Shown here piece after piece: positions 23,301 to 35,136 of a DNA stretch of 64,000 bases. The position numbers were made by a program, and so were the translations under genes. Each line of letters starts with the position of its first letter. The first letter of the stretch is position 1. Origin of the DNA: Gnetum montanum. Its lineage: Eukaryota > Streptophyta > Gnetopsida > Gnetales > Gnetaceae. A model generated the notes under the pieces. That model was given only the letters and a program-made list of their open reading frames with translations, did not search any database and was not told where the DNA came from. The DNA lies in the NCBI GenBank assembly GCA_015680685.1, contig MNCI01024020.1, positions 539,089 to 603,088 on the forward strand. Direction: 5' to 3'.

Positions 23301-23998
23301 ATTTCAAACAATGGTACCCACTTCATAGGTGCAACTTTTCAAAAATTAATGCAACACTTAGGGGTTGAGCATAAATTTACTACACCATACCACCCCCAAG
23401 TGAACGGTCAAGCAAAAGTCACCAATAGGGAGATTACAAAGATATTGACAAGAACTATTAGCAAGTTTAGGTGAGATTGGAGGACTAAATTGAACGATGC
23501 TCTTTGGGCATACCGCTCCACATGGAAACTTCCTACAGGCTACTCTCCCTATGAGTTAGTGTACAGTAAATTACCAACACTTCCCATTCAAACTGAGCTC
23601 CATACACTATCCATGGCATGTAACCTCAACTTTGACCTTGATCTAGCATAGAAATAATGGTTAGTAACCCTTAACTTGCTAAATGAAAACCAACTAGCTG
23701 CCCTATCATCTAATGNGTTCTCCACTGGAATCCCACACATGTGCCATAACGTACTAAATTTCAAACACTGTGGAAAGGACCTTATATTATTTATGCAACT
23801 TTTCCTTCAGGGACCATGACAATATACAAACTTGAGAGCCTAGACAAGAAACTATTGGTCAACATACAACAAGCCAAACCTTTCCATAAGCTTAGGATAG
23901 CCAATACACATGCTACCTCTGTTGATGGACAACCTTGCTCACTATTTCAGATCTCCTCCTTCCAACTCAGTTGTGGAGGAGATGGCTACCTATGCTAA
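20340..23998 (+). pseudogene. pol of element B (PR-RT-RNase H-IN)
   Basis: The protease is at 20400-20850, with an intact-looking LLDSGSGVNLIS site and GRAWLSTID. RT is at 21370-22000 (PLVIMPKK-like start, SFGLCNAPATF, VFMDDFSTYG near 21815-21845). RNase H is at 22260-22620 (MTDVSNY, HTDHSAIWF). IN is at 22800-23560: one zinc Cys is Tyr (SCEHYQ), the first catalytic Asp is kept (WGIDF), the second is Asn (SNNGTHF) and the Glu is Lys (NGQAK). The end (23900-23998) carries LAHYFRSPPSNSV. More than a dozen stops occur. Around the N at 23716, about 90 bp present in A and C are missing. Confidence 0.9.
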
Positions 23999-25457
23999 CC
24001 ATTCTAGGCTCTTAATTCTTTTTGAATTTTTGTTTTACAGATTTTTGTTTTACACATTATTTGTTTTACACATTCTTTCAAATTTTCTTGTTTTTTTTTA
24101 CACCATCATTCATGTTTTTATTGTTCCTTTGTTTGCTTGATTTACTTTTATTCATCATCTAATAAGTGCTCATGATGGTGGATTGAATTATATCATATTG
24201 ATTGCTAATGTTTGGTTTTTACCTTTGAATTATGATGCTGATATTAAGCTATGGTTCTTTTGGTAAAATAGGCAATGAGTCCATGCCATCCACTCATCCA
24301 CACAACTTTATGGTCTCCTTTAGCTTGGAACTATACAGTCCATCTTTTTCTAAGTAAAATTTTAATGAATTGGTGGCTGGGTATTTTTCAAACCAAGGAA
24401 AGACTCAAAGGATGAAATGGGTGTAACTTCAAGGGGATTTGATGGATTTGTGTTGGCCATTCTCTTGGGTGCTTGGATGCATTTTCTTGGGTTTTCCGCC
24501 ATTCTGACATTGTTCAAAAATCAGGAAGCTGAGTGAATAAAAATAAGTCTTTACATGATGTGGTTCTCCTGCAAAAACAAAACAAAACAAAAAGAAAAAA
24601 GTGAGAATTCAAAGCACACCCCTTAGACATAATAAAGCAATATGGGCTACAAGCACTATTTATGGCACTAGAAAGACATGTTACCCATGCCTAAAGGTTC
24701 CCTCTAACTAAGGCCCTTTCTCGCTTCCTACTTCTTCATCTTGCTCTCCTCAAAATGGTGGTGACTCTTTGTGGAAGCATTCTTGTTACTTCAAGTGGAT
24801 GGATTGGTCAAATGTGTTGATGCAAGGTCACTAGATGTGGTTTGTTTAAGTTTGGATTTGGGATGAGTTCTACTCAATCACATTAACCATGAAATACACA
24901 AGGGACTTTACACAACCTTGTTATTGGGATTCCATTCCATTCTCTCCTCTCCATCTTTCTTCCCATTTTTCCACCTCATTTTCGATTTTATCATTAGTCC
25001 ATTTATGGGTTATGCATTGTTTTTCTTTGGTGAATTCTTGTGGGTAAATTTTATAACTCTTGCTTCCAAATGAAATTCCTAAAGCTTACAGACTCTTTGG
25101 TTTGTGGGTTTATTAGGGCATAAAGGGCATGAGCCTACTTTGGGGAGGACCCATTGGCATTTCTTTTTGGTGCAATTGTTAACTTCTTTTCCTTAAATAT
25201 TTCCTTCAATTAATCATTTCTTCTTTCATCCCCATCCATGACATCCATTTTATTGGCATTGTTGTTGATATTTTTCATCTTTCTTATTCCTCATGTTTTT
25301 CCATCTTATAGCTACCAGAGGTTCACTCTTAGTCATGGGGGCCCTAGCACAAATTTTTTAATTTTCTCCATTTTACTATTCACCTAACCCCTACACCTTA
25401 GGTAGTCACCAGTGATAAATCTCCAAACCAGTTTCTGGCATACCCACAACTTAGCCA

Positions 25458-25667
25458 ATGCACCTCATATCGAGGCAAGGTATCAACTACATTGTGGTTT
25501 ATCTATCCTTGCTCATTTGTGACTATGTTGTGTGTGCATATGGTGATCATACAAATAATGGACTAGGCTTGGAGGAAGCACTTAGGATGGACCAAAACTG
25601 GAGCGTTTATGAAAGGAGCAAGTCCGGTGGCGTGGCTATGGATAAACAACAGAAGGTGCAATCTTAG
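25458..25667 (+). CDS. Short ORF shared by the 3' internal regions (copy in B)
   Basis: This 69-codon ORF aligns with the one at 12558-12752 in A over its whole length (ISRQGINYIV, VVCA, NNGLG, EEAL, WSVY, VAMDKQ). The frame is intact in both copies although the surrounding pol is riddled with stops. No known domain is recognised. Confidence 0.3.
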   Translation: MHLISRQGINYIVVYLSLLICDYVVCAYGDHTNNGLGLEEALRMDQNWSVYERSKSGGVAMDKQQKVQS

Positions 25668-25923
25668 CATTGGTGGCAACACACTTCATTTTCTTTCTCT
25701 CTCTTTCTCTACAAGCTGCCAAATAAAGGCTTGAATGTCATTTATGTATGAGTGTTCACCACAATGTTGTAATATGCTTATTGATCCATCATTGGGCACA
25801 TTGAGTCTGTCATCCCATTCCACCATCAATTGTTAATTAGTCAATAATCCCATACCTTCCCAATATTTTGTAAGGAACTTGAGGACGAGAGTAGTTACTC
25901 TAGTGGTTACTCTAGTGGGGGTA

Positions 25924-26516
25924 TGATAAGATCAGTTACTCTAGTAGTTTATTCTAATTATTAGAGTAGTTACTCTAGCAATTACTCTAGCGGGGGTATG
26001 ATTGGAGCAGTTACTCTAGTGATTTATTCTAATTATTAGAGAAGTTACTCTAGCAATTTATTCTAATTATTAAAGCAGTTACTCTAGCATTTTATTCTAA
26101 TTATTAGAGTGGTTACTCTAATTATTAGAGTCCTGCCCAAGCACATAATTGGAAAAAGGAAGTCCTTTAGCAGTCAAGTAGTGAAACTCTTGTAGTCTGT
26201 TTGAAAGTTAGAGTATTTTCCAAGTGCCCACAGTAGGAGGTCTAAGTGTGGATGGATCTGTATTCTAGCATTGTGTACCTGAGCACACCTTGTGTATGGC
26301 AATAAAGACGAGCTCTTTGATTCATCGTTGCAGCACTTGAGACTTGTTTTCTTACGCATTTCTTTTATTTTATTTTCTTATGCATTTATTTTATTTATTT
26401 TGTTTTATGTATTTTACATTTATGTTATTAGCACATTAATTCATTTTGATCAATTTAGAAAATTGTTAAATTACACAAACACGACCACTTCGAGCATGCG
26501 TGTAATGCTTGGTAAC
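25924..26516 (+). repeat. 3' LTR of element B, first part, with duplicated tract/U3 junction
   Basis: GGGGGTA-TGAT occurs twice (starts 25924 and 25999), each time followed by the palindromic TTACTCTAG units. Similar units also lie upstream of the first purine tract. The LTR breaks at 'atgcttggtaac', where element C is inserted, and resumes at 35935, with a gap, to end at 36113. Confidence 0.85.
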
Positions 26517-27300
26517 TGATGAGCTGCGATATCACATCTGCTCCTGTGATATTGCATAGTTTCCTCAATGTCTATAAATAAGAGGTGGCTTTCCCTCTTT
26601 TGGACACTTAGATTTAGACCTTCAGCCAAACTCTTGTAGTTTTACCATTCCAGAGTTAGAATAATTTCCATGTGCCCGCAGTAGGAGTCTAAAAGTGAAC
26701 AGATCTTTATTCAAGCAAATTATACCTAAGCACACATTTGTGTACAAAAATAAAATAAAATTTCTGATAAACCTTGCAGCATGTGGACTAAGCTAAATAG
26801 GAATCAATTATTGTTAAATGTTTAAATGCTTAACTAGATAATTAATCTCTCTCAACCCTTGACTCTCCTTGTTAAGTGCACTCAATACCATCGCTTCAAG
26901 CATGTGTGTAATGCTTGGTAACCCAATAACAAGTAGCGTTTGGTAACCCCAGCAGCATTGCACTAGTTCAAGGTGTGTGCGACAAGTGGGAATGAATGCT
27001 AGTGCTAGGACAATTAGAACTTAGTTAGTGAGTAGTTAATGAAAGTTAGTCACTTAGTTCTCTTCACCTTTCCCTATTAGCATAGGACATTAAAAAGATA
27101 AAAGATATAAAAATCATGTATCTCAAGCTTACTTAACCATACAACCATGACAATACAAGTAAGTTTTGGAAGATAGTGATTAATTAACCTTAAGTGTTCC
27201 ATTAAGGCGCGTAAGCACTTAGTCCTTGAAGTTCGACCGGATCATGCGTAAGATGCTCGTATTCATAAGGTCGAGTGTAGGGGTACCTCGCCACTCATCA
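26517..27300 (+). repeat. 5' LTR of element C (type-1 U3)
   Basis: TGATGAGCTGCGATATCAC to CGCCACTCATCA, 784 bp. 'tctataaataagagg' near 26572 is the TATA region. R/U5 is collinear with A and B. Confidence 0.95.
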
Positions 27301-27301
27301 T

Positions 27302-27319
27302 TGGCACCGTTTTTGGGGA
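27302..27319 (+). promoter_or_regulatory. Primer-binding site of element C (tRNA-Asp)
   Basis: TGGCACCGTTTTTGGGGA matches the complement of the plant tRNA-Asp 3' end at 14 of 18 positions and lies one base after the LTR. Confidence 0.8.
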
Positions 27320-27446
27320 CTTAGTTGTTTTTGCACTATGTAGAACATAGGAGATCATTCATATCATTGGGATGCTAAAATGAACCCTTAGGGTTGATCA
27401 AAAGAAAAATAAGAAAACAATAAATAGCACACCAAACAAGGCAAAA

Positions 27447-29510
27447 ATGTCTTCTTCTTCACACAAAAGCACTTCACTGCCTAGGAACAACACAAGAGAT
27501 AGTCGGTGACATAACACACGTAACCAAGATCCGCTAGTTTCTCAACAATTCTATGTGGTATATATTCATCATGATGAATATGTACCCAACTTTACCTTTA
27601 TTCTCCATCAAGATGAACAAATGTGTTGGAGAGACTTGGAGGGTAACATAGTATTGCCTCCAGACCGAGCAGTCCCCAACATGCTCCTTCATGCTCTCAC
27701 ACAAATAGGCATGTCATAGTTATACACAGAGTATGTTGCATGTGACCATGACACAAGGGATTATCATCCCACAGAATTGCAATGTTAACGGGACTTGCGA
27801 CAAGAGAGTTACCATGCATCTTTGAAGGGTAAATGGCCCCATAACACTCCGTATGTCTTGAACGAAATTAAGGATGGTGAACTAGTTTCAACAGGTTCCC
27901 CACCAAATGATGTTTCCCCTCCTAACGATGGTCAGGAGGTGGTGTATCAAAACCTCCACTCCATGATTCACAACCTTGGTTCTGATCCCCATGAACACCA
28001 AGTGTTCAACGAGGGAACACAAACACATGATAAGGACCGGCATTCTGATCGTAACCACGATTGGGACCGAGACCACCAAAGAGAAGGTAGGAAACATCAT
28101 CATGGTGATGGCTCTCCTTTTTCTTCACCTTCATTGTCACATTCACCCTCTCCTTCAATATCAGGATGAAATCATAAGGAACCTAACCATGAGGATAAGG
28201 GTAAACAGAGTGAGAAACCTCGACGAGAGAGTCGAGAACGAGGACGAGGGCATTCTAGAGAATCACGGCATAGAAGAAGGGAGAGTAGGGAACCACGTAG
28301 AAATCATAGAGGCTATGAATGAAATGACCACGAAGAACCCCTACTTGCAACCCGAAGCATGTTAGACATCACAAAGGCTGTAAGAATTCCCACAAGGCAC
28401 CAAAAAGATTGCAAGATCAAGAGGTTAGACATGAATAACATCCCACAATTTGAGGGGGGATACAATGTTAATCCTTAGAACCACTTACAAGCATTTCACA
28501 ATGCATGTGCCTTGCGGAACATCAAAAATAAATGGCAAAAACTAAAGTTGTTCCCAAGGACACTAGTAAAGGAAGCAGAAAGCTGGTACCAGTCCTTAGA
28601 ACCGGAATCCATTCAAAGGTAGAGTACGATGCTAAAGCTATTTAATGATAAGTATCAAACGTACTCCCAGGTGTCCAACCTGCAAAAGCAAATCCAAGGA
28701 TGGAAGCAGGGAAATCACAAATCCTTGGATGCTGCCATGGACCGCTATTATGCACTATTACATCGTTGCCCAGGCCATGGTTACGCACAGCAGGACCAAC
28801 TACACCATCTCATTGATGGACTTAGGCATGAAACAAGGAGAACCCTTGGAACATATGCCCAAGGGAGATTATCAGAGCTTAGGTCCCATCAAGTTCATAG
28901 ATTGTTGGAGCAAGTAGCCAAGGAAGAAGGGGAGCTACGTAAGAGAGAAAGTGCAGAAGAATACAACTATGATCCTTCTATCTGAAAAAGGGGAGTGAGA
29001 TTCTGTGATGAGGAGGAAGAGTCACCACTCGAAGAGATGGTGAATAGAAAAACCTTGCCGCTCCAAAAATTAACAACAGAAGTGTCAACATTTATACCCT
29101 TACCGGTAACCAAATCCATATGGCTACTACGTGCACCAGCCAATCTCTCCACATGACTCTATTGGTCACGTGACACCACAACATCACTACCATGCTTAGG
29201 AGTACTATAGGACTCCTTCTCCTGGGAGAGACAATCCACAAACATACCATCCTCCAAACCCATCTGCAACTCTCACACCGATAGCTCCATTACCACCTTC
29301 TCCAGCAATGCAAGGGGTACTCCCCACTCAACCGCAACAACCCAATGTCACGAGGGCTGTGAATACTTAACTTGCAGTTGGTTCTGACAACCTTATGCAG
29401 AAAAGATCTTTCTTCAGAACCAACAATCCAGCCAAGCCCTCACCATCACAAGTAGTTAAACATCTGAATACCTCCCTATCAAGTAAGGCTTTGGGTCCTC
29501 CTTCAACCCA
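27447..29510 (+). pseudogene. gag of element C, with RS/RE-rich spacer and no zinc knuckle
   Basis: It starts at the conserved ATG (27447). The N-terminal region has WPHNTPYV and NEIKDGELV (27795 onward). A His/Asp/Arg-rich stretch (DKDRHSDRNHDWDRDHQREG) and a Ser/Pro stretch lead to a stop at 28167. The same frame then continues as a spacer of Arg-Glu-Ser repeats (28212-28320; for example RRESRERGRGHSRESRHRRR). The capsid-like domain is at 28370-28980 (WYQSLEPESIQR, QGWKQGNHKSLDAAM, LHHLIDGLRHETRRTLGTY). After EVST (about 29089) the sequence jumps to the Pro-rich linker, so about 450 bp containing the CCHC knuckle are missing. Dead copy. Confidence 0.85.
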
Positions 29511-29523
29511 AATATCAAGCTGA

Positions 29524-32500
29524 ATGCACACGATTATGTTAACACATGTCGTTACTGATTGGATTAAGGTGGGCCACCTTCCCAGGAAGTTCTCTGATCC
29601 TAGAAGCCCTCTCATCTATCTCCAAATCACTGGGAATGAACCATATAAAGCTCTTCTGGACTCAGGTTCTGAAGTCAACTTAATATCACAAGAGATGTAT
29701 AAAGCCTAGAACCTACCTACACTAAGGAAGAGCAATATTCGCTTAGAGCTAGCTGACCAATCCATCACTGTTCCCTTGGGACTGGTGGAGGACATCATTA
29801 CCACAGTGTGTGGTTGGCCATACCTAGCTGATTTCCTAGTGATACAAGTAAACAATGGTAAGGGGGATTTCCCAATAATAATGGGAAGAGCGTGGCTAAG
29901 TACTATAGATGCACGCCTAGGAATATGCGATCTTTCCCTAGAAATATCCAAGAAGAACACTTTTGGAAAGATCGAGAAGAAGAAAGTTCCATGGATCGCA
30001 TACAGCGACGTAGGGTGCCATTGCATGCAAAAATCATGGGTTATGCGAAGTTTATCATTGCCTGCATGCAATTGGTGTGCACAAGAAATTAATATACAAA
30101 AGTGCCTATATGCAGCAGCCACACGACAAGAAGACACCCAGTGGCTAATGGCTAATCAAGAGAGTAACTCGCTAACATGCATGGAACTAACTGAGGGAAT
30201 AACTAGTGCTTACATTCAAAGCATAGACACATTTGAGAAAGTTTGTTTCCAAATTCCAAGCCCTAACCTTGAAAACATCAATTGGGGGAAGTTGGAAATT
30301 CCTGAGAGATTTAGATAAGAGCCCCTAGATTTGAAACCATTTCCCACTAGTCTGAAGTATATGACCCTCGAAAACGAAAAACCGGTGATTATCAACACAA
30401 AACTTGTTCCCAAATAAAAAGAAAGACTATTGAAAGTGATAAACAAGTGGTCAAAAGCCTTTTCTTGGTCATATCTCGAGTTAACTAGAATAGATCCTAG
30501 GATATGCCAGCATAGAATTTACACGGCCCCCTCCATGAAACCTTGAAAACAACTGTAGAGGCAATTGAACCCAAAATTGAAGAAAATAGTAAAAGAAGAA
30601 ATAGAACAGCTTCTTAAGGCTGGGTTGATATATCCCATTGCTGATAGTGAGTGGGTTAGCCCTCTAGTGATCATGCCTAAAAAGGGAGGCAAACGGAGGG
30701 TATGTATAGATTTTAGGCTGCTGAACATGGCAACATTTAAAAATCACTTTCCATTGCAATTCATTGACCAAGTCTTAGACACCATAGCAGGGCATGGCTA
30801 TTATAGTTTTCTAGATGGCTATAGTGGATACAATCATATACGGATAGCACCAGAAGATCAAGCCAAGACAACGTTTACCAGTTCTTGAGGAACGTTTGCA
30901 TATAAAAAAATTTCGTTTGGCTTGTGTAATGCTCCTACCACATTTCAATGCTTAATTCTAAGCATATTCCAATAGCAGATAGGAAACGAAGTGGAAGTCT
31001 TTATGGACGACTTCTCCACTTATGGAACAAGCTTTGATCAAGCCTTGGACCAATTAGAGAAAGTGCTAAAATGATGTGTAGAAACCAACTTAAGGCTCAA
31101 TTGGCAGAAAAGCCATTTGATGGTCCAAGAGGGCATAGTACTTAGGCATAAGATTTCACATTTAGGAATAGAGGTAGACCCAGATAAAGTTAGGGTCATC
31201 TAAGGAATTACCCAACAACCGAAAATTGTCAAAGACATTCGGTCATGCCTTGGACACACTGGTTACTATAGGAGATTCATTGAAAACTTCTCCAAGATTG
31301 CCAAACTATTGGTAGAACTAACGAAGAAGGATGCACCATTCGAATGAACTAGGGAATGCAAACGAGCATTCCAAACTCTAAAACAAAGGCTTGTGGAAAC
31401 TCCCATTCTACAAGTCCTTGATTAGTCCAGACCATTCCATATAATGACTGACACATCCAATTATACCTTAAGAGCCGTACTTACATAGTTAGATGACCAA
31501 AAATGTCCTTACTACATGCACTATGCAAGTAGGAGTATCGCTAGTGCACAACTTAACTACACAACTATGAAAAAAGAATTAATGACTGTAGTGTTTGCAC
31601 TGGATAAATTTAGGCACTATGTGTTAGGTTATAAAGTGTTCATCCATACGGATCATAGTGCAATCAGGTTCCTTATGAACAAGCCAACGGTTAGCCCTCA
31701 TATTATACGATGGTCGGTAATCCTACAGAAATTTGATCTAACGATGATTGATCGAAAGGGCACCGAGAACGTAGTTGTAGATCATTTATCTCGGTTGCAC
31801 TAGGACTACAAAGAGGATGAATATGCCATATCTGATCATTTTCTTAACAAGGACCTCTTTGCCAGTGTAGTGAATAACCAACCCATGGAAATGAATTGGT
31901 ATACTAGCATTCTCACCTATCTCCTTACCCAAGAAACACCATAGGAGCTAGACTTTAGAAAGAAACAATAGTTTCTTCATAGAGCCAAGTACTTCATGGA
32001 GATCAATGGACAACTTTACAAAGTCTATCCCAATGGCTTGGTTCGATGGTGTGTACCCAATGTGGACCAACTACGAGTTCTCCAAGATGCTCATGAGGGC
32101 CCTTGTGGGGATCACTATGCAGGGAGATGAACGGCCATTAAGATCCTGCTTGCAGGATATTACTAGCCAACATTATCTCGAGACACCCATCAATTTGTCC
32201 AATCCTACGAGCACTGTCAACATGATGGTGGAATGACTGCTAGAATGGAGGGTCTGCAACAATGGATTCAACCTTTGGAACCCTTCAAAATTTGGGGAAT
32301 ATATTTTATAGGGCCCATTACACCAATGTCCAATGGAAAAGCTTATATCATTCTTGCCGTAGACTATCTAACAAAATGGGCTGAAGAAACTACTGTTACA
32401 GACTGCACATCATCTACAGCTGCATGATTTGTACAACAACAAATTGTAAATAGGTTTGGTGTGCCACGTGCACCTATCTTGGATAATGGAACACACTTCA

Positions 32501-33270
32501 TAGGTGCAACTTTTCAGAAGTTGATGTAATGCTTAGGGGTTGAACATAAATTAACTACACCTAATCACCTCCAAGCTAATGGCCAAGCTGAGGTCACTAA
32601 CTAGGAGATTACTAAAATACTAACAAGGATAATTAGCAAATATAGGTGAGATTGGAGCACTAAACTGAATGATGCTCTCTAGGCATACCGCTCCACTTGG
32701 AAACTCCCTACAGGCTACTCTTCCTATGAGTTAGTATATGGAAAACTTCCAAAGCTTCCAATTCAAATTAACCTCCATACACTATCCATGGCTTGTGACC
32801 TCCACCTTGACCTTGATCTAGCACAAAAACAAAGGTTGGCAACTCTAAATGTGCTAGAAGAGAACTGATTGGCTGCCTTGTCATCAAATGAGTTACACAA
32901 GGCACATAACAAGCAACGTCATGAATTAAAAATTCAGAAGGTTAAGTATCAACCAGGGGATAAGGTCCTCTACTAGAACCCCACACATGTGCCACAATGC
33001 ATAAAATTTCAAACATTGTGAGAAGGGCCTTACATTATTCATACAACCTTTCCCTCAGGGGCCATTACCATATACAAACCTGAAAGCCCTATTAAGAGAT
33101 TACTGGTCAATGTGCAATAAATCAAACCCTTCCATGAACTTAGAACAGCCGGTGCATATAATACCTCTGAGAGAGGATGACCTTGCTCATTATTTCGGAT
33201 CTCCTCCTTTCAACTCAGTCATGGGGGAGATGGCCACCTATGCTGATCATTTGAGGCCCTTAGTTTCTTT
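29524..33270 (+). pseudogene. pol of element C (PR-RT-RNase H-IN)
   Basis: The protease is at 29524-30310 with LLDSGSEVNLISQEM and a 180-codon open stretch (29776-30318). RT is at 30565-31080 (WVSPLVIMPKKGGKRRVCIDFRLLN region, SFGLCNAPTTF, VFMDDFSTYG). RNase H is at 31440-31800 (MTDTSNY, HTDHSAIRF, VVDHLSRL, open for 95 codons). IN is at 31990-32760: one zinc Cys is Tyr (SYEHCQ), the first catalytic Asp is Tyr (WGIYF), while the second Asp (LDNGTHF) and the Glu (NGQAE) are kept. The C-terminal chromodomain-like end is not clear. Many stops. Confidence 0.9.
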
Positions 33271-35136
33271 TTTTTTTAAGTTTTTGTTTTACACATTTTT
33301 GTTTTACAAATTTCTTTAACTTTTCTTATTTTTGTTTTGCAACATCATTCATACTTTTTCTTTTATTTTTATGTTTATTTATTTTTTTTTGTTAAGTTTG
33401 TCACTTAATAAGTGCTGATGATGGTATGAACTATATTCTATTGGTTGCTAATGTTTGGTTTTTACCTTTGAGTTATAATGTTGATACTAAGGTATGGTTC
33501 TTTTGATATAACAGGCAATGAGTCCACATCATCCATGCATCCATGAATTTCTATGGTCTCTCTTGACTTGGAACTGTACAGTCCCTTTCTTCAAAAAAAT
33601 AATAGAACTATCAACGAATTGGTGACTAGGCATTTCTCAAACTAAGGAAGGACTCAAGGATTGAAAAGGGTGTGACTTCAAGGGGACTTGATGCATTTGT
33701 GTTGGCCATTCTCTTGGGTGCTAGAATGTTTTCTTCTTGAGTTTTCCTTACCATTTTGATGTTGCTCCATTATCGGGAAGCTGAGCTAATAAAAATAATG
33801 AGTCTTTGCATGGTGTGGTTCTCACAAAAAAAAAAAAGAGAAAAAGAAAAGAAAAGGAAAAAAGTGAGAATTCAAAGCACACCCCTTAGACGAAATAATC
33901 ACATGGGCTACAAGCACTGGTTATGAAACTAAACAAACATGTTCCCTCTAACTAAGGCCCTTTCTCGCTTCCTACTTTCTCCTTTCTTGTTTCGTCAGAA
34001 TGGTGGTGACTCTATGACAGAGGCATTCTTGTTACTTCAAGTGGATGGATTGGCCAAATGTATTAATGCAAAGTCACTAGATGTGGATTTTTGAGGCTGG
34101 ATTTGGAATGAGATCTACTAAGTCACATTAACCATTAATACACAAGGGGTTGTACACCACCTTGTTCTTGAGACTCCATTCTATTCTCTTCTTTCCATCG
34201 TTCTTTCTCCATTGTTCACCTCATTGCCGATTATATCAGTAGTCTACATTTTGGTTGATGCATTATTTTCTTTTTGGTAAACTCTTGTTAAGACTTTAAC
34301 TCTTGCTTCCAAACGACATTTCCAGAGCCTACGGACTCTTTGAATGTGGGAACGTTAGGGCATTAAGGGCATGATCCTACTTTGGGGAGGACCCACTGGC
34401 ATTCCTATTTGGTGCATCAATTAATTTCTTTCCCTTAAACATTTTTGCAATCAATAGTTATTTTGTTCATTTCCATCTCTAACATCCATTTCATCGACGT
34501 TGCAGTTGTCTCTTTTTTCTCCTTCTTTCTTATTCCTTTTCTTTTTCCATTCTCTCACTACCAGAGGATCGCTCTTAGTCATGGGGGTCCTGGTCCAATT
34601 TTTTCGATTTCTCTTAACCCCTACACCTTAGGTAGTCACCAGTGTTATATCTCCAAAATTCGCATCAGCCATACCACAGCTCAGCCAATGGATCTTTCAC
34701 CAAGGCAAGGTATCAACTGCACTATGATTCATTTACCCTTGCTAATTTAAGACTGTGTTGTGTGTGCAGATGGCAATCATACACCAATGGATTGGATCTA
34801 GAGGGAACACTTGGAATAGACTGGTACTGGAGCAGTTATGCAAAGAACAAGATTGATGGTGCACTTACAGATGGACAACGAAAAGCACAATCTTGGCATC
34901 GGTAGCAGCGGACTTTTTCTTTTCTCTCTCTCTCTTCTCTCTTCTCTCTCAGCTACCAAATAAGGCTGGATGTCAAATGTGAATAGTGTTCACTCCTGTT
35001 ATCATGAACACTAATAATGATGATCCATTCACATGTCACCCCATTCACCATTAGTGTCATTCAAGTCAATAATCCCATACCTTTCCAATATTTTGTAAGG
35101 AACTCAAGGACGAGTTTTCATTTAGTCATGGGGGTA
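33271..35136 (+). other. 3' internal region of element C
   Basis: It is collinear with 11241-13022 in A. It holds A-rich and CT-rich simple tracts (33828-33865, 34918-34950), a decayed version of the short shared ORF (34685-34905) and the tract ATGGGGGTA before the 3' LTR. No intact gene. Confidence 0.75.

Noticed and set aside
34918-34952. CT-rich microsatellite as a regulatory site
   Set aside because: A simple tract in the 3' internal region of a dead element; no evidence for function.
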